Source: Pseudolabrys sp. (GTDB lineage: Bacteria; Pseudomonadota; Alphaproteobacteria; Rhizobiales; Xanthobacteraceae). Taken from it: 64,000 nt of DNA. Shown in pieces: positions 44,105 to 53,088 of the stretch. The notes beneath the pieces are model-generated. The model made no database searches. It was not told the origin of the DNA and worked only from the letters and a program-made list of their open reading frames with translations. The translations under genes and the position numbers were made by a program. The stretch's first letter is position 1. Each line of letters starts with the position of its first letter. The DNA lies in the NCBI GenBank assembly GCA_022841665.1, contig JALHRB010000013.1, positions 1 through 64,000 on the forward strand, read 5' to 3'.

Positions 44105-45379
44105 TCACTTCACGTTCTCGTAGGGATAGACCACCTTGCCGGTGGCGAGCTCCGACGGCGTCAGGATGGTCTGGTAGGACATGCCCCTCCAGGTCTCTAG
44201 CCCCGCGCCTTCCTTGATGCCGTGATACTGCACCTGCATCATGCCCGACTTGGTCCATTCGCCGGTTGGGCCGTAGCTCCAGTCGCCCATGATGGTCTTG
44301 TGGGTGTTCTTGCGCAGGTAGTCGGCGATCTTCGCGTCGTCGAGGCTTTTGGCGCCGGCAACCGCGTTGCCCAGCACGCTGATATAGGCGTAGCCCCAGC
44401 CGCCGAGATAGTAGCCGAGCGGATCGACCTTCGCCGCGGGAGCAAGCTCTTGGTACTTTTTGAAGAACGCCGCAGCCGGCGCCATCATTTTTTCAGTCGG
44501 CACCCAAGTCTCGTAATTCACGAAGCCGTTGAGCTTCGGCCCGAGCTTGTTCTTGAACACGGTGGCCTGCAGGCCGACCATCGCGCCGCCGATCATCTTC
44601 GGCTTGTAGTTTGCTTCCTTGACCGCCTGAACCATATTAACCGAGCTGAGCGGATACGAGCACACGATGACAAGATCGGCGTTGGAAGCTTGTATCGCGC
44701 GCACGATCGGCGAGAGATCGGGCGTGTTGAACGGGAAGCTCTTGTCATAGACGATCTTGAGACCGAAGGTCTTGGCGTTCTCACGCGCACCCTCGCAGGC
44801 ATTTTGCGAGAATTCCGCGTCCTCGAAGGTCAACGCGACCGTCGTGGGCTTCGGATTCTGCTGCATCGCGACCTGGTAGAATCCTTCGGTGAACGAAGGC
44901 TTGGTCTTCGGCCCGGTTGGAATCACGGAGAAGTAACCCGGATACTTAAACTCATGATTGGCGTCGAGCGCGAACAGGCTGATGAAGGTCTTCTTCTTCT
45001 GCATGACGACGGGCAGCGCCGGCGCCACCATGTTGGTCGCGTAAGGACCGAGCACCAGATCGACCTTGTCGACGTCGAGCAGCTTGGTGTAAATGCCCGG
45101 CACGGTCGACGGATTGGACTGATCGTCGTAATAGACCAGCTTCACCGGACGCCCGAGCAGGCCGCCCTTCGCGTTGGTCTCTTCTTCCCAAATCTTCATG
45201 CCGAGCAGCGCTTGCTGCCCGTTCGGTCCGAGCGGGCCGGTCTGCGCCATGCTGAAGCCGATCTTGATCGGCTCCTTGCTCTGCGCGCCGGCCGAGACGA
45301 CGGCCACGGCGCCGGCCGCGAGCGCGACGGCGGCACCGGCCATCAAAGCCATGGTTCGGGATTTCAGGTGTTGCAGCAT
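44105..45379 (-). CDS. HAAT periplasmic substrate-binding protein (probably system 3)
   Basis: A 424-residue type I binding protein. A signal peptide (hydrophobic MALMAGAAVALAAGAVAVV ending SAGAQS) precedes the mature start KEPIKIGFSMAQTGPLGPNG, and the C-terminus is VVYPYENVK. The ATG at 45379 has GGGAGG 8-13 bases upstream. It is convergent with livHMGF of system 3, the nearest transporter lacking its own binding protein, so they probably work together. A deleted remnant of a related gene lies just upstream at 45601-45650. Confidence 0.9.
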   Translation of the reverse strand: MLQHLKSRTMALMAGAAVALAAGAVAVVSAGAQSKEPIKIGFSMAQTGPLGPNGQQALLGMKIWEEETNAKGGLLGRPVKLVYYDDQSNPSTVPGIYTKLLDVDKVDLVLGPYATNMVAPALPVVMQKKKTFISLFALDANHEFKYPGYFSVIPTGPKTKPSFTEGFYQVAMQQNPKPTTVALTFEDAEFSQNACEGARENAKTFGLKIVYDKSFPFNTPDLSPIVRAIQASNADLVIVCSYPLSSVNMVQAVKEANYKPKMIGGAMVGLQATVFKNKLGPKLNGFVNYETWVPTEKMMAPAAAFFKKYQELAPAAKVDPLGYYLGGWGYAYISVLGNAVAGAKSLDDAKIADYLRKNTHKTIMGDWSYGPTGEWTKSGMMQVQYHGIKEGAGLETWRGMSYQTILTPSELATGKVVYPYENVK

Positions 45380-45524
45380 TGCATTGCCTCCCAATGGATC
45401 GGTTTCTGTGAACCTGGTTTTTATTGTTGTGCGCCGATCATGACAGCGCCCGGGGCGGCGGTCTACCTGGGGTAGGCAGTCCCGCGGCGGCACCACGGGC
45501 CGTTTTGCGCTGCGCAAAAAAACA

Positions 45525-45553
45525 AGCGGCGCGGCCTTTAAGACCGCGCCGCT
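45525..45553 (-). terminator. Rho-independent terminator, leftward, after a deleted binding-protein gene
   Basis: AGCGGCGCGG (45525-45534) pairs perfectly with CCGCGCCGCT (45544-45553). On the minus strand it is followed by TTGTTTTTTTGCG. The only plausible upstream transcript is that of the gene remnant at 45601-45650. Confidence 0.82.
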
Positions 45554-45600
45554 CGTCTAGCCCAACCGGCAGGATGGGCCGTCCGGTGGGACGGCTTACT

Positions 45601-45650
45601 GCTTGGCCTTCTCTTAGGGGTAGGAATTGCAGCATCGTTCTTCCTCCCAT
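45601..45650 (-). pseudogene. Remnant of a HAAT binding-protein gene (internal deletion)
   Basis: On the minus strand GGGAGGAAGAACG leads to ATGCTGCAA (start at 45635), matching the ribosome binding site and first three codons (GGGAGG...ATGCTGCAA) of the intact gene at 45379. Directly after comes TACCCCTAAGAGAAGGCCAAG then CAGTAA. In one frame this reads Y-P-stop-E-K-A-K-Q-stop, close to the intact gene end Y-P-Y-E-N-V-K-stop. A perfect terminator follows at 45525-45553. The simplest explanation is that almost the whole reading frame was deleted, leaving both ends. The remaining 45380-45808 stretch holds no gene I can see. Confidence 0.55.
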
Positions 45651-45808
45651 TTGTTTATTTTCCGGCCAGTTTCTGTCCAACCGCGCGGTATCCGCTAGTG
45701 GGCGATGGAGCACGCGGACCGGCTTCTGGACAGTGCCGGAGCCCTGGCCAAAACTGTCGGCAACCGGCGCCCGCATTGCGGGCCACACTAATTGTTGGAG
45801 GAACGACC

Positions 45809-46273
45809 ATGCCGCTCTCGCATCTCGAGCACGCGCTCATCCAGACCGCCGATATCGAAGGCACCAAGGATTGGTACGTGGACGTGCTCGGCATGAAGGT
45901 CGGCCCGCATCCCGACTTCAAGATCCCGGTGTACTGGCTGTATCTCGGCGACCGCGACGTGCTGCACATCGCCGAAGGCGGCGACAAAGTGCCGGAGGCC
46001 CGCAAGCAATATGCCGGCCAGGAGTCGACCGCCACCTACGGTTCGGGCGTCGTCGACCACCTCGCCTTCCGCTGCAGCGGACTCGACGACATGATCGCCA
46101 ACCTGAAGCGGCGTAATATCGCCTTCAAGGAGCGCCAGGTCGACAACCAGGGCCTCTACCAGCTCTTCCTCATCGATCCGAACGGGGTGAAGATCGAGCT
46201 CAACTTCCCGGCCGCCGAGGCCAAGGGCCGGCGCGCCGAGATCATGGCCGCCGACCTCGCGACCGCCAACTGA
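45809..46273 (+). CDS. VOC family protein (glyoxalase/dioxygenase fold)
   Basis: A 154-residue single-module vicinal-oxygen-chelate protein. Likely metal ligands are His in [13 protein letters not shown], His in [11 protein letters not shown] and Glu in [10 protein letters not shown]. It could be a small dioxygenase, isomerase or resistance-type protein. A strong TTGGAGGAAC site precedes the ATG at 45809. It is followed after 11 bases by the cyclase-family gene on the same strand, and the Bug/Tct genes lie further on, so a catabolic operon is likely. Confidence 0.86.
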   Translation: MPLSHLEHALIQTADIEGTKDWYVDVLGMKVGPHPDFKIPVYWLYLGDRDVLHIAEGGDKVPEARKQYAGQESTATYGSGVVDHLAFRCSGLDDMIANLKRRNIAFKERQVDNQGLYQLFLIDPNGVKIELNFPAAEAKGRRAEIMAADLATAN

Positions 46274-46284
46274 CGCCCGACACC

Positions 46285-47061
46285 ATGGCGCGCAAAGTCA
46301 TCGACATCTCGGTGCCGCTGGAAAATACGGTGGCCGCCGACCCGCCGGGCTACGGACCGACGATCGAATATCTCGATCATCAGCAGACCGCCGCCGACGT
46401 CCTGAAATTCTTTCCGGGACTGAAGAAGGAAGACCTGCCCGCCGGCGAAGGCTGGGGCTTCGAATGGGTGCGGCTGTCGACGCATTGCACCACGCATCTC
46501 GACGCGCCCTGGCACTTCGCCTCCACCATGGACGGCGGCAAGCGCGCCATCACCATCGACGAGGTGCCGCTCGACTGGTGTTTCCAGCCGGGCGTGAAGC
46601 TCGACTTCCGCCATTTCCCGGACGGCTATGTCGCCAGCGCCGCCGACGTCGAAGCGGAGCTCAAGCGCATCGGCCACACGCTTTCACCCCTGGAAATCGT
46701 GGTGGTGAACACCGCGGCCGGCGCTGCCTACGGCCAGCCCGATTATGTCGCCAAAGGCTGCGGCATGGGCCGCGAGGCCACGCTCTACCTGCTCGAGCGC
46801 GGCGTGCGCGTGACGGGCATCGACGGCTGGAGCTGGGATGCGCCGTTTATTTACACAAAGCAGCGCTACGCCGAGACGCACGATCCCAAGATCATCTGGG
46901 AAGGTCACCGCGCCGGCCGCGACATCGGCTACTGCCACATCGAGAAGCTGCACAATCTCGAGGCGTTGCCGGCCAAGGGCTTCATGGTGAGCTGTTTTCC
47001 GGTGAAAGTGCGCGGGGGTTCCGCCGGCTGGACGCGGGCGGTGGCGATCATTGATGCTTGA
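46285..47061 (+). CDS. Cyclase family protein (PF04199, kynurenine-formamidase-like)
   Basis: A 258-residue metal-dependent hydrolase with the family motif [16 protein letters not shown], matching HxGTHxDxPxH except for Cys in place of Gly. The start [20 protein letters not shown] is also typical. It is preceded by a VOC gene (11-base gap) and followed by two Bug-type binding proteins and TctBA. It may hydrolyse an imported cyclic amide or lactone, but the substrate is not determinable. Confidence 0.87.
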   Translation: MARKVIDISVPLENTVAADPPGYGPTIEYLDHQQTAADVLKFFPGLKKEDLPAGEGWGFEWVRLSTHCTTHLDAPWHFASTMDGGKRAITIDEVPLDWCFQPGVKLDFRHFPDGYVASAADVEAELKRIGHTLSPLEIVVVNTAAGAAYGQPDYVAKGCGMGREATLYLLERGVRVTGIDGWSWDAPFIYTKQRYAETHDPKIIWEGHRAGRDIGYCHIEKLHNLEALPAKGFMVSCFPVKVRGGSAGWTRAVAIIDA

Positions 47062-47144
47062 GGCCGGCCGCAACGAGCGATAGCATCCTGCCCACAAACA
47101 AGCCGGGATTACCGGCAAAACAATACAGTCCAGGGAGGACTCAC

Positions 47145-48125
47145 GTGGACAGACGCCATTTCGTCGCCGGCAGCGCCGCTGCCGCAGCCGCTCTCACCGT
47201 TCGGCCGAGCTTCGGCCAGGACGCCTATCCCTCGCACGCCATCACCTTCATCAACCCCTTCCCGCCCGGCGGCGCCGCCGACGTGGTCGGCCGTCCGCTC
47301 ACCGCGGCGCTTGAGCCGATCATCAAGCAGCCTTGCGTGATCGAGACCAAAGCCGGCGCAGCCGGCCAGGTCGGCGGCCAGGTCGCTGCCTCCGCCAAGC
47401 CCGACGGCTACACGCTGCTCATCCACATCGTGTCGATTTCCGGCTTTGCCGAGGTCGACAAGCTGTTCGGCCGCACGCCCAAGTTCACGCGCGCCGACTT
47501 CATCCCGATCGCGCGGCTGACCGCCGGGCCGATGGTGCTGGTGGTCAACGACCAGCAGCCCTACAAGAACATCAAGGAGCTGGTCGAGGACGCCAAGAAG
47601 AACCCGGACAAGCTGATCTTCTCGTCGTCCGGTCTTTACGGCGCGCTGCATCTGCCGACCGCGCTGTTCATGAAGGCCGCCGGCATCAAGATGAAGCATC
47701 TGCCGACCAACGGCGGCGGCCCGGCGCTTACCGCCATCCTCGGCAACAACGCGCAGGTGCTGGTGTCCTCGATTGCCGCGGCAAGCGCGCAGGTGAAGGC
47801 CGGCAAGCTCAAGGCACTCGCCTGCTTCGGCAACAAGCGCGCCGCCGCGATGCCGGACGTGCCGACGCTCAAGGAGTCCGGCTACGACGTCGAGTTCTCG
47901 CTCTGGGTCGGCGTGTTCGCGCCGAAGGGCACACCGGCGCCGATCGTCAAGACCTTGGGCGACAACATCAAGAAGGCGGCCGACACCGACCAGTTCAAGA
48001 CCGCCATCAAGAATCTGGGCGATGAGGTCGCCTATCTCGACAGCGCAGGCTTCGCTAAATTCTGGGACGAGGACGCCAAGCGCGTCGAAGCCGCCGTTCA
48101 ATCGATCGGCCGCGTCCAGGGATAA
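47145..48125 (+). CDS. Bug-family tripartite tricarboxylate transporter binding protein, copy 1
   Basis: A 326-residue TctC-type periplasmic binding protein. A twin-arginine-like signal (MDRRHFVAGSAAAAAAL, cleavage near SFGQ) precedes AYPSHAITFINPFPPGGAAD, the Bug signature. VIETKAGAAGQVGGQVAASA and DVPTLKESGYDVEFSLWVG are typical. The GTG start at 47145 has CAGGGAGG 7-12 bases upstream. It is a close tandem paralogue of the next gene. It probably feeds TctAB encoded downstream. Confidence 0.9.
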   Translation: MDRRHFVAGSAAAAAALTVRPSFGQDAYPSHAITFINPFPPGGAADVVGRPLTAALEPIIKQPCVIETKAGAAGQVGGQVAASAKPDGYTLLIHIVSISGFAEVDKLFGRTPKFTRADFIPIARLTAGPMVLVVNDQQPYKNIKELVEDAKKNPDKLIFSSSGLYGALHLPTALFMKAAGIKMKHLPTNGGGPALTAILGNNAQVLVSSIAAASAQVKAGKLKALACFGNKRAAAMPDVPTLKESGYDVEFSLWVGVFAPKGTPAPIVKTLGDNIKKAADTDQFKTAIKNLGDEVAYLDSAGFAKFWDEDAKRVEAAVQSIGRVQG

Positions 48126-48154
48126 GCAGCGCACGCCGCGCTGATTGGAATGCG

Positions 48155-48182
48155 TCACGCTCCGCCCACGGGCGGAGCGTGA
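48155..48182 (+). terminator. Perfect 12-bp hairpin between the two Bug genes
   Basis: TCACGCTCCGCC (48155-48166) and GGCGGAGCGTGA (48171-48182) form a perfect stem with a 4-base loop. No T-run follows, so it is more likely an attenuator or mRNA-stabilising hairpin than a complete terminator. Confidence 0.6.
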
Positions 48183-48238
48183 TGTTCGTCATTGGGTACA
48201 ATTGGCCCGGCTGAACCGGCCGCGTTCGGGAGGACATC

Positions 48239-49219
48239 ATGGATCGCCGCACGTTCGTCATCGGCACTGCCGCCAGCACCGCCGCGCTCGCGGCCGGCCC
48301 TGCTTTCGCGCAGGAGGCCTTTCCCTCGCGCGCCATCACCGTCATCAACGCCTTTCCGCCCGGCGGCGTGAACGACATCGTGACCCGGCCCTTCGCCTCG
48401 GCGCTGGAGGCGGTCTTCAAGCAGCCTTGCGTCGTTGAGACCAAGGCGGGCGCCGGCGGCCAGGTCGGCGCACAGGTCGGCGCCAATGCCAAGCCCGACG
48501 GCTACACGCTGCTCTCGCACAACAACGGCATCTCCGGTTATGAGGAGGTCGACAAGCTGTTCGGCCGCCAGCCGAAGACGACGCGCGGCGATTTCATCCC
48601 GCTGGCGCGGCTGGTCGCCGATCCGGTGCTGCTGCTGGTCAACGACCAGCAGCCTTACAAGACGGCGAAGGAGCTCATCGACGACGCCAAGAAGCGGCCG
48701 GAAACCATCGTCTACTCGTCCGGCGGCCTCTATGGCGCGACCCACCTGCCGGTGGTGCTGTTCGAGAAGGCGACCGGCATTCCGAAAATGCGCCATCTGC
48801 CGACCAATGGCGGCGGGCCGGCCATCACCGCGCTGCTCGGCAACAACGCCCAGGTCAGCACGCAGACCGTTTCGGCGACGCTCCAGCACGTGAAGGCCGG
48901 CAAGCTGCGCCCGCTCGCCTCCTTCGGCGGCACGCGCTCAAAGTCGCTGCCCGACGTGCCGACGCTGAAGGAGCTCGGTTACGACGTCGAATATTATCTC
49001 TGGGTCGGCATCTTCGCGCCCAAGGGCACGCCGGCCAATATCGTGTCCACGCTCAGCGGTGCCATCGAGAAAGCGGCCGCGTCCGACGCGTTCAAGGCCG
49101 CCATCGCCAATGCCGGCCTCGAGCCGGGCTTCCTTAATGCCGCCGGCTTCGCCAAGTTCTGGGCCGACGACGCCAAGCGCTCCGATGAGGCGGTGAAGCT
49201 GATCGGCCGCGTCGGATGA
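48239..49219 (+). CDS. Bug-family tripartite tricarboxylate transporter binding protein, copy 2
   Basis: A 326-residue binding protein, identical in length to copy 1 and similar along its whole length. It starts MDRRTFVIGTAASTAALAAG (twin-arginine-like signal) and continues EAFPSRAITVINAFPPGGVN, with DVPTLKELGYDVEYYLWVG. The two arose by tandem duplication and have diverged, so they may have different ligands for one TctAB membrane module. GGGAGGAC precedes the ATG. Its stop overlaps the tctB ATG (ATGA). Confidence 0.9.
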   Translation: MDRRTFVIGTAASTAALAAGPAFAQEAFPSRAITVINAFPPGGVNDIVTRPFASALEAVFKQPCVVETKAGAGGQVGAQVGANAKPDGYTLLSHNNGISGYEEVDKLFGRQPKTTRGDFIPLARLVADPVLLLVNDQQPYKTAKELIDDAKKRPETIVYSSGGLYGATHLPVVLFEKATGIPKMRHLPTNGGGPAITALLGNNAQVSTQTVSATLQHVKAGKLRPLASFGGTRSKSLPDVPTLKELGYDVEYYLWVGIFAPKGTPANIVSTLSGAIEKAAASDAFKAAIANAGLEPGFLNAAGFAKFWADDAKRSDEAVKLIGRVG

Positions 49220-49662
49220 CGCTGCGCGCCGACCACGTCGCGGGCGGCGCCTTCGTCGTCTTCGGCATTCTGATCATCGCGCTGAGCGGCGATCTGCCGG
49301 CCGGGCAACTGTCGATGCCCGGATCCGGCTTTTTGCCGAAGATCGTCGCCGTCCTGACCATCATCCTCGGCTTGGCACTTATCGTGCGCGCGAGCGAGAG
49401 CCCGACCTTCGCCACCATTGCGTGGAGCGACGGCGCGCACGCCGCGCTGGTGACCGTCATCGCCGTCGTCGCCACCGCGCTCTACACGAAACTCGGCTTT
49501 CTCATCACCATGGCTTCGATGATGATCGCGCTGCTGATCGTGGTCGAACGCCGCAAGCCGCTCCACGCCCTCGCCTACAGCGCCGCCGTCGTGCTGGCGA
49601 CCTATGCCGTGTTCGTCTACGTGCTCAAGACTCCGCTGCCGAGCAGCCCCTTCACCTACTAA
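49216..49662 (+). CDS. tctB: Tripartite tricarboxylate transporter small membrane subunit TctB
   Basis: A 148-residue protein with four hydrophobic segments (FVVFGILIIAL, IVAVLTIILGLALIV, LVTVIAVVATAL plus LITMASMMIALLIVV, and YSAAVVLATYAVFVYV). It is the small subunit that associates with TctA in the inner membrane. It overlaps the second Bug gene by 4 bases and is followed by tctA, which fixes its role. Confidence 0.87.
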   Translation: MTLRADHVAGGAFVVFGILIIALSGDLPAGQLSMPGSGFLPKIVAVLTIILGLALIVRASESPTFATIAWSDGAHAALVTVIAVVATALYTKLGFLITMASMMIALLIVVERRKPLHALAYSAAVVLATYAVFVYVLKTPLPSSPFTY

Positions 49663-49683
49663 CCCGGCCGAGCGCCAAGCCTT

Positions 49684-51210
49684 ATGGAAGCCACCCTCCT
49701 CAGCCTGGCGCATGGATTTTCCGTCGCGTTGCAGCCGGACAACCTCTGGTACGCGTTCCTCGGCTGCCTGGTCGGCACCCTGGTCGGCGTGCTGCCCGGC
49801 ATCGGACCCCTGTCGGGCATCTCGATCCTGCTGCCGGTGACCTTCGGGCTCAATGCCACCCAGGCAGTGATCATGCTTGCCGGCATCTATTACGGCTCGC
49901 AATACGGCGGCTCGACCACGTCGATCCTGATGCGCATCCCGGGCGAGGCCGCGTCGGTGATCACCTGCATCGACGGCAACGCCATGGCGCGGCGCGGCCG
50001 CGCCGGCGCCGCGCTCTGCATCGCGGCGGTCGGCTCCTTCGTCGCCGGCACCTTCGGCCTGCTCATGCTCACCGTGATCGCGCCGCCGCTTGCGACCATC
50101 GCGCTGCGCTTCGGCCCGCCCGAATACACCGCGCTGCTGGTGCTCGGCCTCATCTTCCTCGCCTACATGTCGTCGACGTCGCTGGTGCGCACGCTGCTGA
50201 TGGCCTGCCTCGGCCTCGTCTTCGGCATGATCGGCATCGACAACATGACCGGGCACTTCCGCTACAGCTTCGATCTGGCTGAGTTGGGCGACGGCATCGG
50301 CATCGTGCCGGTCGCGGTCGGCCTGTTCGGGCTGGGCGAAATCCTGGCGACGCCGAGCAAGCACGTCACCGGCGAAGTCATTTCGCCCAAATTCCGCGAA
50401 ATGCTGCCGACACGGCAGGAATGGCGCGAGGCGATCTGGCCGATCGGGCGCGGCAGCCTGCTCGGCTTCCTGATCGGCATCATCCCCGGCTCGGCGCACA
50501 TCATATCGAGCTTCCTGTCCTACGCGCTGGAGAAGCGCATTTCCAAGCACCCGGAGAAATTCGGCAAAGGCGCGGTGGCGGGCGTGGCCGGACCGGAATC
50601 GGCCAACAACGGCGCCTCGACCGGCGCCTTCGTGCCGATGCTGTCGCTCGGCATTCCGACCGGCCCGATCACCGCGGTGCTGATCGGCGCGCTGATGATC
50701 CACGGCGTGCCGGCCGGCCCGCAACTGGTCAGCGATCACCGCGACCTGTTCTGGGGCTTCGTCGCCTCGATGTATGTCGGCAATGTGATGCTGCTCGCGC
50801 TCAACTTGCCCATGGTCGGCCTGTTCGTCAGCGTGTTGCGCATCCCCTACGCCTACCTCTATCCGCTGATCATCATGTTCTGCATCGTCGGCGTCTACGA
50901 GGTGAACCACTCGATCGTCGACGTCTGGATCATGCTGATCATGGGCCTGATCGGCTACGCGCTGCGCAAGTTCTCGTTCGACCCGGCGCCATTGGTGCTC
51001 GGGCTGGTGATCGCGCCGATCTTCGAGCAGAGCCTGCGCCAGTCGCTGATCATGTCGAACGGCAATTACTTCATCTTCTTCGACCGGCCGATCGCACTCG
51101 GCTTGATGCTGGTGTGTGCAATACTGCTCGGCCTGTCGGCGCTCTCCTTCGTGCTCAAGCGCAAGGATTGGCGCGACCGCCTCGCCAAGGTCGAAGCCGG
51201 CGAAGGCTGA
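49684..51210 (+). CDS. tctA: Tripartite tricarboxylate transporter large permease TctA
   Basis: A 508-residue permease with about 11-12 membrane segments. Conserved TctA motifs include GVLPGIGPLSGISILLP, YYGSQYGGSTTSILMRIPGE and PESANNGASTGAFVPMLSLG. With TctB it uses ion gradients to import carboxylates delivered by the Bug proteins. Start 49684 ATG, 21 bases after tctB. The likely operon is VOC-cyclase-Bug1-Bug2-TctB-TctA. Confidence 0.93.
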   Translation: MEATLLSLAHGFSVALQPDNLWYAFLGCLVGTLVGVLPGIGPLSGISILLPVTFGLNATQAVIMLAGIYYGSQYGGSTTSILMRIPGEAASVITCIDGNAMARRGRAGAALCIAAVGSFVAGTFGLLMLTVIAPPLATIALRFGPPEYTALLVLGLIFLAYMSSTSLVRTLLMACLGLVFGMIGIDNMTGHFRYSFDLAELGDGIGIVPVAVGLFGLGEILATPSKHVTGEVISPKFREMLPTRQEWREAIWPIGRGSLLGFLIGIIPGSAHIISSFLSYALEKRISKHPEKFGKGAVAGVAGPESANNGASTGAFVPMLSLGIPTGPITAVLIGALMIHGVPAGPQLVSDHRDLFWGFVASMYVGNVMLLALNLPMVGLFVSVLRIPYAYLYPLIIMFCIVGVYEVNHSIVDVWIMLIMGLIGYALRKFSFDPAPLVLGLVIAPIFEQSLRQSLIMSNGNYFIFFDRPIALGLMLVCAILLGLSALSFVLKRKDWRDRLAKVEAGEG

Positions 51211-51358
51211 GGATCTCGAATCGTCCTGCACGCGAGCGGCGTTTTTCTTATGCTGCACACGCTCTGCGCGATTTGTCAGCGCCGGCCGAAGCGTTTAATC
51301 ACGGGCCTGACCTTTCGCGGCGTCTCCCGGCGCGGCGAAACGAACGGGCCGGCGAACG

Positions 51359-51469
51359 ATGGAAGTGCTCATTTTCCTGGCTGGCCTTCTCTTGGGCGGC
51401 ATCGGCGGCGTCGTTGTCGGCGTCCTGCTCGCAACCCAACTCATCGGCGCGGACATCAGCAAAGACTGA
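51359..51469 (+). CDS. Candidate 36-residue membrane microprotein with glycine zipper
   Basis: The frame reads MEVLIFLAGLLLGGIGGV, then VVGVLLATQL and a charged end IGADISKD. A single 20-odd-residue hydrophobic helix with small-residue spacing (GxxxG-like) ends in a polar tail, as in regulatory single-pass microproteins. The ribosome binding site is weak (CGGGCCGGCGAACG). It lies between tctA and the convergent creA-type gene. It is short, so coding status is uncertain and only the composition argues for it. Confidence 0.5.
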   Translation: MEVLIFLAGLLLGGIGGVVVGVLLATQLIGADISKD

Positions 51470-51476
51470 TCCGCGC

Positions 51477-51998
51477 TTACTCGATCCAGTCCGTGCATTT
51501 CTCGACCGCGCCGTTGCCGCCCCACGGCATGATCGGCACGCTCGACGTCGAGTTCTTCGGCGAGCCCTCGATGATGCGGTCGCTGTAGACCATGTAGACC
51601 AGCACGTTGCGCTTGACGTCGCAGCCGCGCACGATCTGCATCTTCTTGAAGAACAGCGATCGGCGGGTGCGGAAGACGTCCTCGCCTTGGCTGAACTTTT
51701 CCTTGAATTTGATCGGGCCGATCTGCCGGCAGGCGAGCGAAATGTCGGAGACTTCCTCGGCCACGCCGATCCAGCCCTTGAAGCCGCCGCGCTCCGGCAC
51801 GGTAAAGTGACAGGCGACGCCTTCCACCTCCGGATCGTCGAGCCCGTAGGTGGCGAGCTTGTCGTTCGGCGTCAGCCACTTGAACACGGTGGAGCGCTTG
51901 AAGATGAGGTCGGGCTGCTCGGCCGCATGCGCAGGCGCGGTGCCGAAGGCGACGAGAGCGGCGAGAAGAGCGAGGAGCGGGCGCAAGGAAACCTCCAT
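51477..51998 (-). CDS. creA: CreA family protein
   Basis: A 173-residue exported protein with a signal peptide (MEVSLRPLLALLAALVAFGT, cleavage after AHA). The CreA-typical body has ITLACRQIGP-like ISLACRQIGPIKFKE, the RRSLFFKKMQIVRGCDVKRN block and LVYMVYSDRIIEGSPKNSTS. CreA is a conserved periplasmic protein of unknown biochemical role. It lies on the same strand as the methionine sulfoxide reductase gene upstream (45-base gap). Confidence 0.9.
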   Translation of the reverse strand: MEVSLRPLLALLAALVAFGTAPAHAAEQPDLIFKRSTVFKWLTPNDKLATYGLDDPEVEGVACHFTVPERGGFKGWIGVAEEVSDISLACRQIGPIKFKEKFSQGEDVFRTRRSLFFKKMQIVRGCDVKRNVLVYMVYSDRIIEGSPKNSTSSVPIMPWGGNGAVEKCTDWIE

Positions 51999-52043
51999 GG
52001 TTTCCTTGCGAGATAGGGATGCTTCAGCCGCGGCGGAAGTGGC

Positions 52044-53015
52044 TCACGCCCACAGCCGCTCGCCTTCCAGGCCTTTGTACAGGTCGGCAACGTATTCGCC
52101 GTAGCCGTTGAACAGCAAAGTCGGCCGCCGCTCGCCGGTGCCGATCACCTCCTCGGTCGCCTGGCTCCAGCGCGGATGCGGGACCGCCGGATTGACGTTG
52201 GCCCAGAAGCCGTATTCGGAGGCCTGCAGCGCCTCCCACAGTCCCTTCGGCCGTGCCTCCACGAAGCTGAAGCGCACGATCGACTTGATCGACTTGAAGC
52301 CGTACTTCCACGGCACGGCCAGCCGCAGCGGCGCGCCGTGCTGCTTGGCCATGGGATGGCCGTAGGCGCCGGTGGCGAGGAAGGCGAGCTCGTTCTTCGC
52401 TTCCGCCAGGCTGAGGCCTTCGACGTAAGGCCAGGGATACCAGGTCGCCCGCTGGCCGGGCGCCATCTTGGCGTCCAGGAAGGTTTCCATCCGCACGTAT
52501 TTGGCGGAGCCGAGCGGCCGCGCGAAATCCACCAGCTTGGCGAAGGGGAAGCCGGTCCAGGCGATCGCCATGCTCCAGGCTTCCACGCAGCGATGCCGGT
52601 AGGTGCGCTCCTCCAGCGTCATCTTGCGGATCAGGTCGTCGATGCCGATCTCGATCGGCTTCTCCACCATGCCGTCGATCTTCACCGTCCACGGCCGCGT
52701 CCGCAGCGCCTGCGACGCCGCGGCGACCGATTTGGTCGTGCCGAATTCGTAGAAATTGTTGTAGTTGCCGTTGATCTTCTCATCCGTGATCGGCCGGTCG
52801 AGCACGTATTTTTCGTTGCGCTTGGCCGGATAGAGATCGGCGGTCGGGTCCGGCATCTTGTCGAGATCGGACACGCGCTGCGCCAAGGCGGCGTGCGGAG
52901 CCAGCGCCAAAGCGCTAGCGCCGCCGGCCAGAAGACTGCGCCGGCTGAAGGCCAGATGCTCCGGCGTGGCCAGGCGCTCGGGCAATTCCCAGCCGCGGCG
53001 GCGAATGACGTTCAT
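52044..53015 (-). CDS. msrP: Protein-methionine-sulfoxide reductase catalytic subunit MsrP (YedY)
   Basis: A 323-residue periplasmic molybdoenzyme that repairs oxidised methionines. It has a Tat signal (SRRSLLAGGASALALAP, RR at 25-26) and the molybdenum-ligand Cys143 in YRHRCVEAWSMAIAWTGFP. The C-terminus contains NPAVPHPRWSQATE. Length matches MsrP. The usual membrane heme partner msrQ is not adjacent in the window. An EF-G-like gene lies upstream instead (73-base gap). The ATG at 53015 gives the standard N-terminus, while the frame is open to 53072. Confidence 0.93.
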   Translation of the reverse strand: MNVIRRRGWELPERLATPEHLAFSRRSLLAGGASALALAPHAALAQRVSDLDKMPDPTADLYPAKRNEKYVLDRPITDEKINGNYNNFYEFGTTKSVAAASQALRTRPWTVKIDGMVEKPIEIGIDDLIRKMTLEERTYRHRCVEAWSMAIAWTGFPFAKLVDFARPLGSAKYVRMETFLDAKMAPGQRATWYPWPYVEGLSLAEAKNELAFLATGAYGHPMAKQHGAPLRLAVPWKYGFKSIKSIVRFSFVEARPKGLWEALQASEYGFWANVNPAVPHPRWSQATEEVIGTGERRPTLLFNGYGEYVADLYKGLEGERLWA

Positions 53016-53088
53016 GGCGCGCGTCTCCGATTCGGTGCCCAAGAGGTACGGCAACGGCCGCCTCACGGGCAAGTCACGGTTGCGGGAG

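Noticed and set aside
48994-51258. A 754-codon minus-strand open frame over tctA/tctB
   Set aside because: Antisense shadow of well supported tct genes with highly biased composition (D/R/Q/H-rich) and no recognisable motif.
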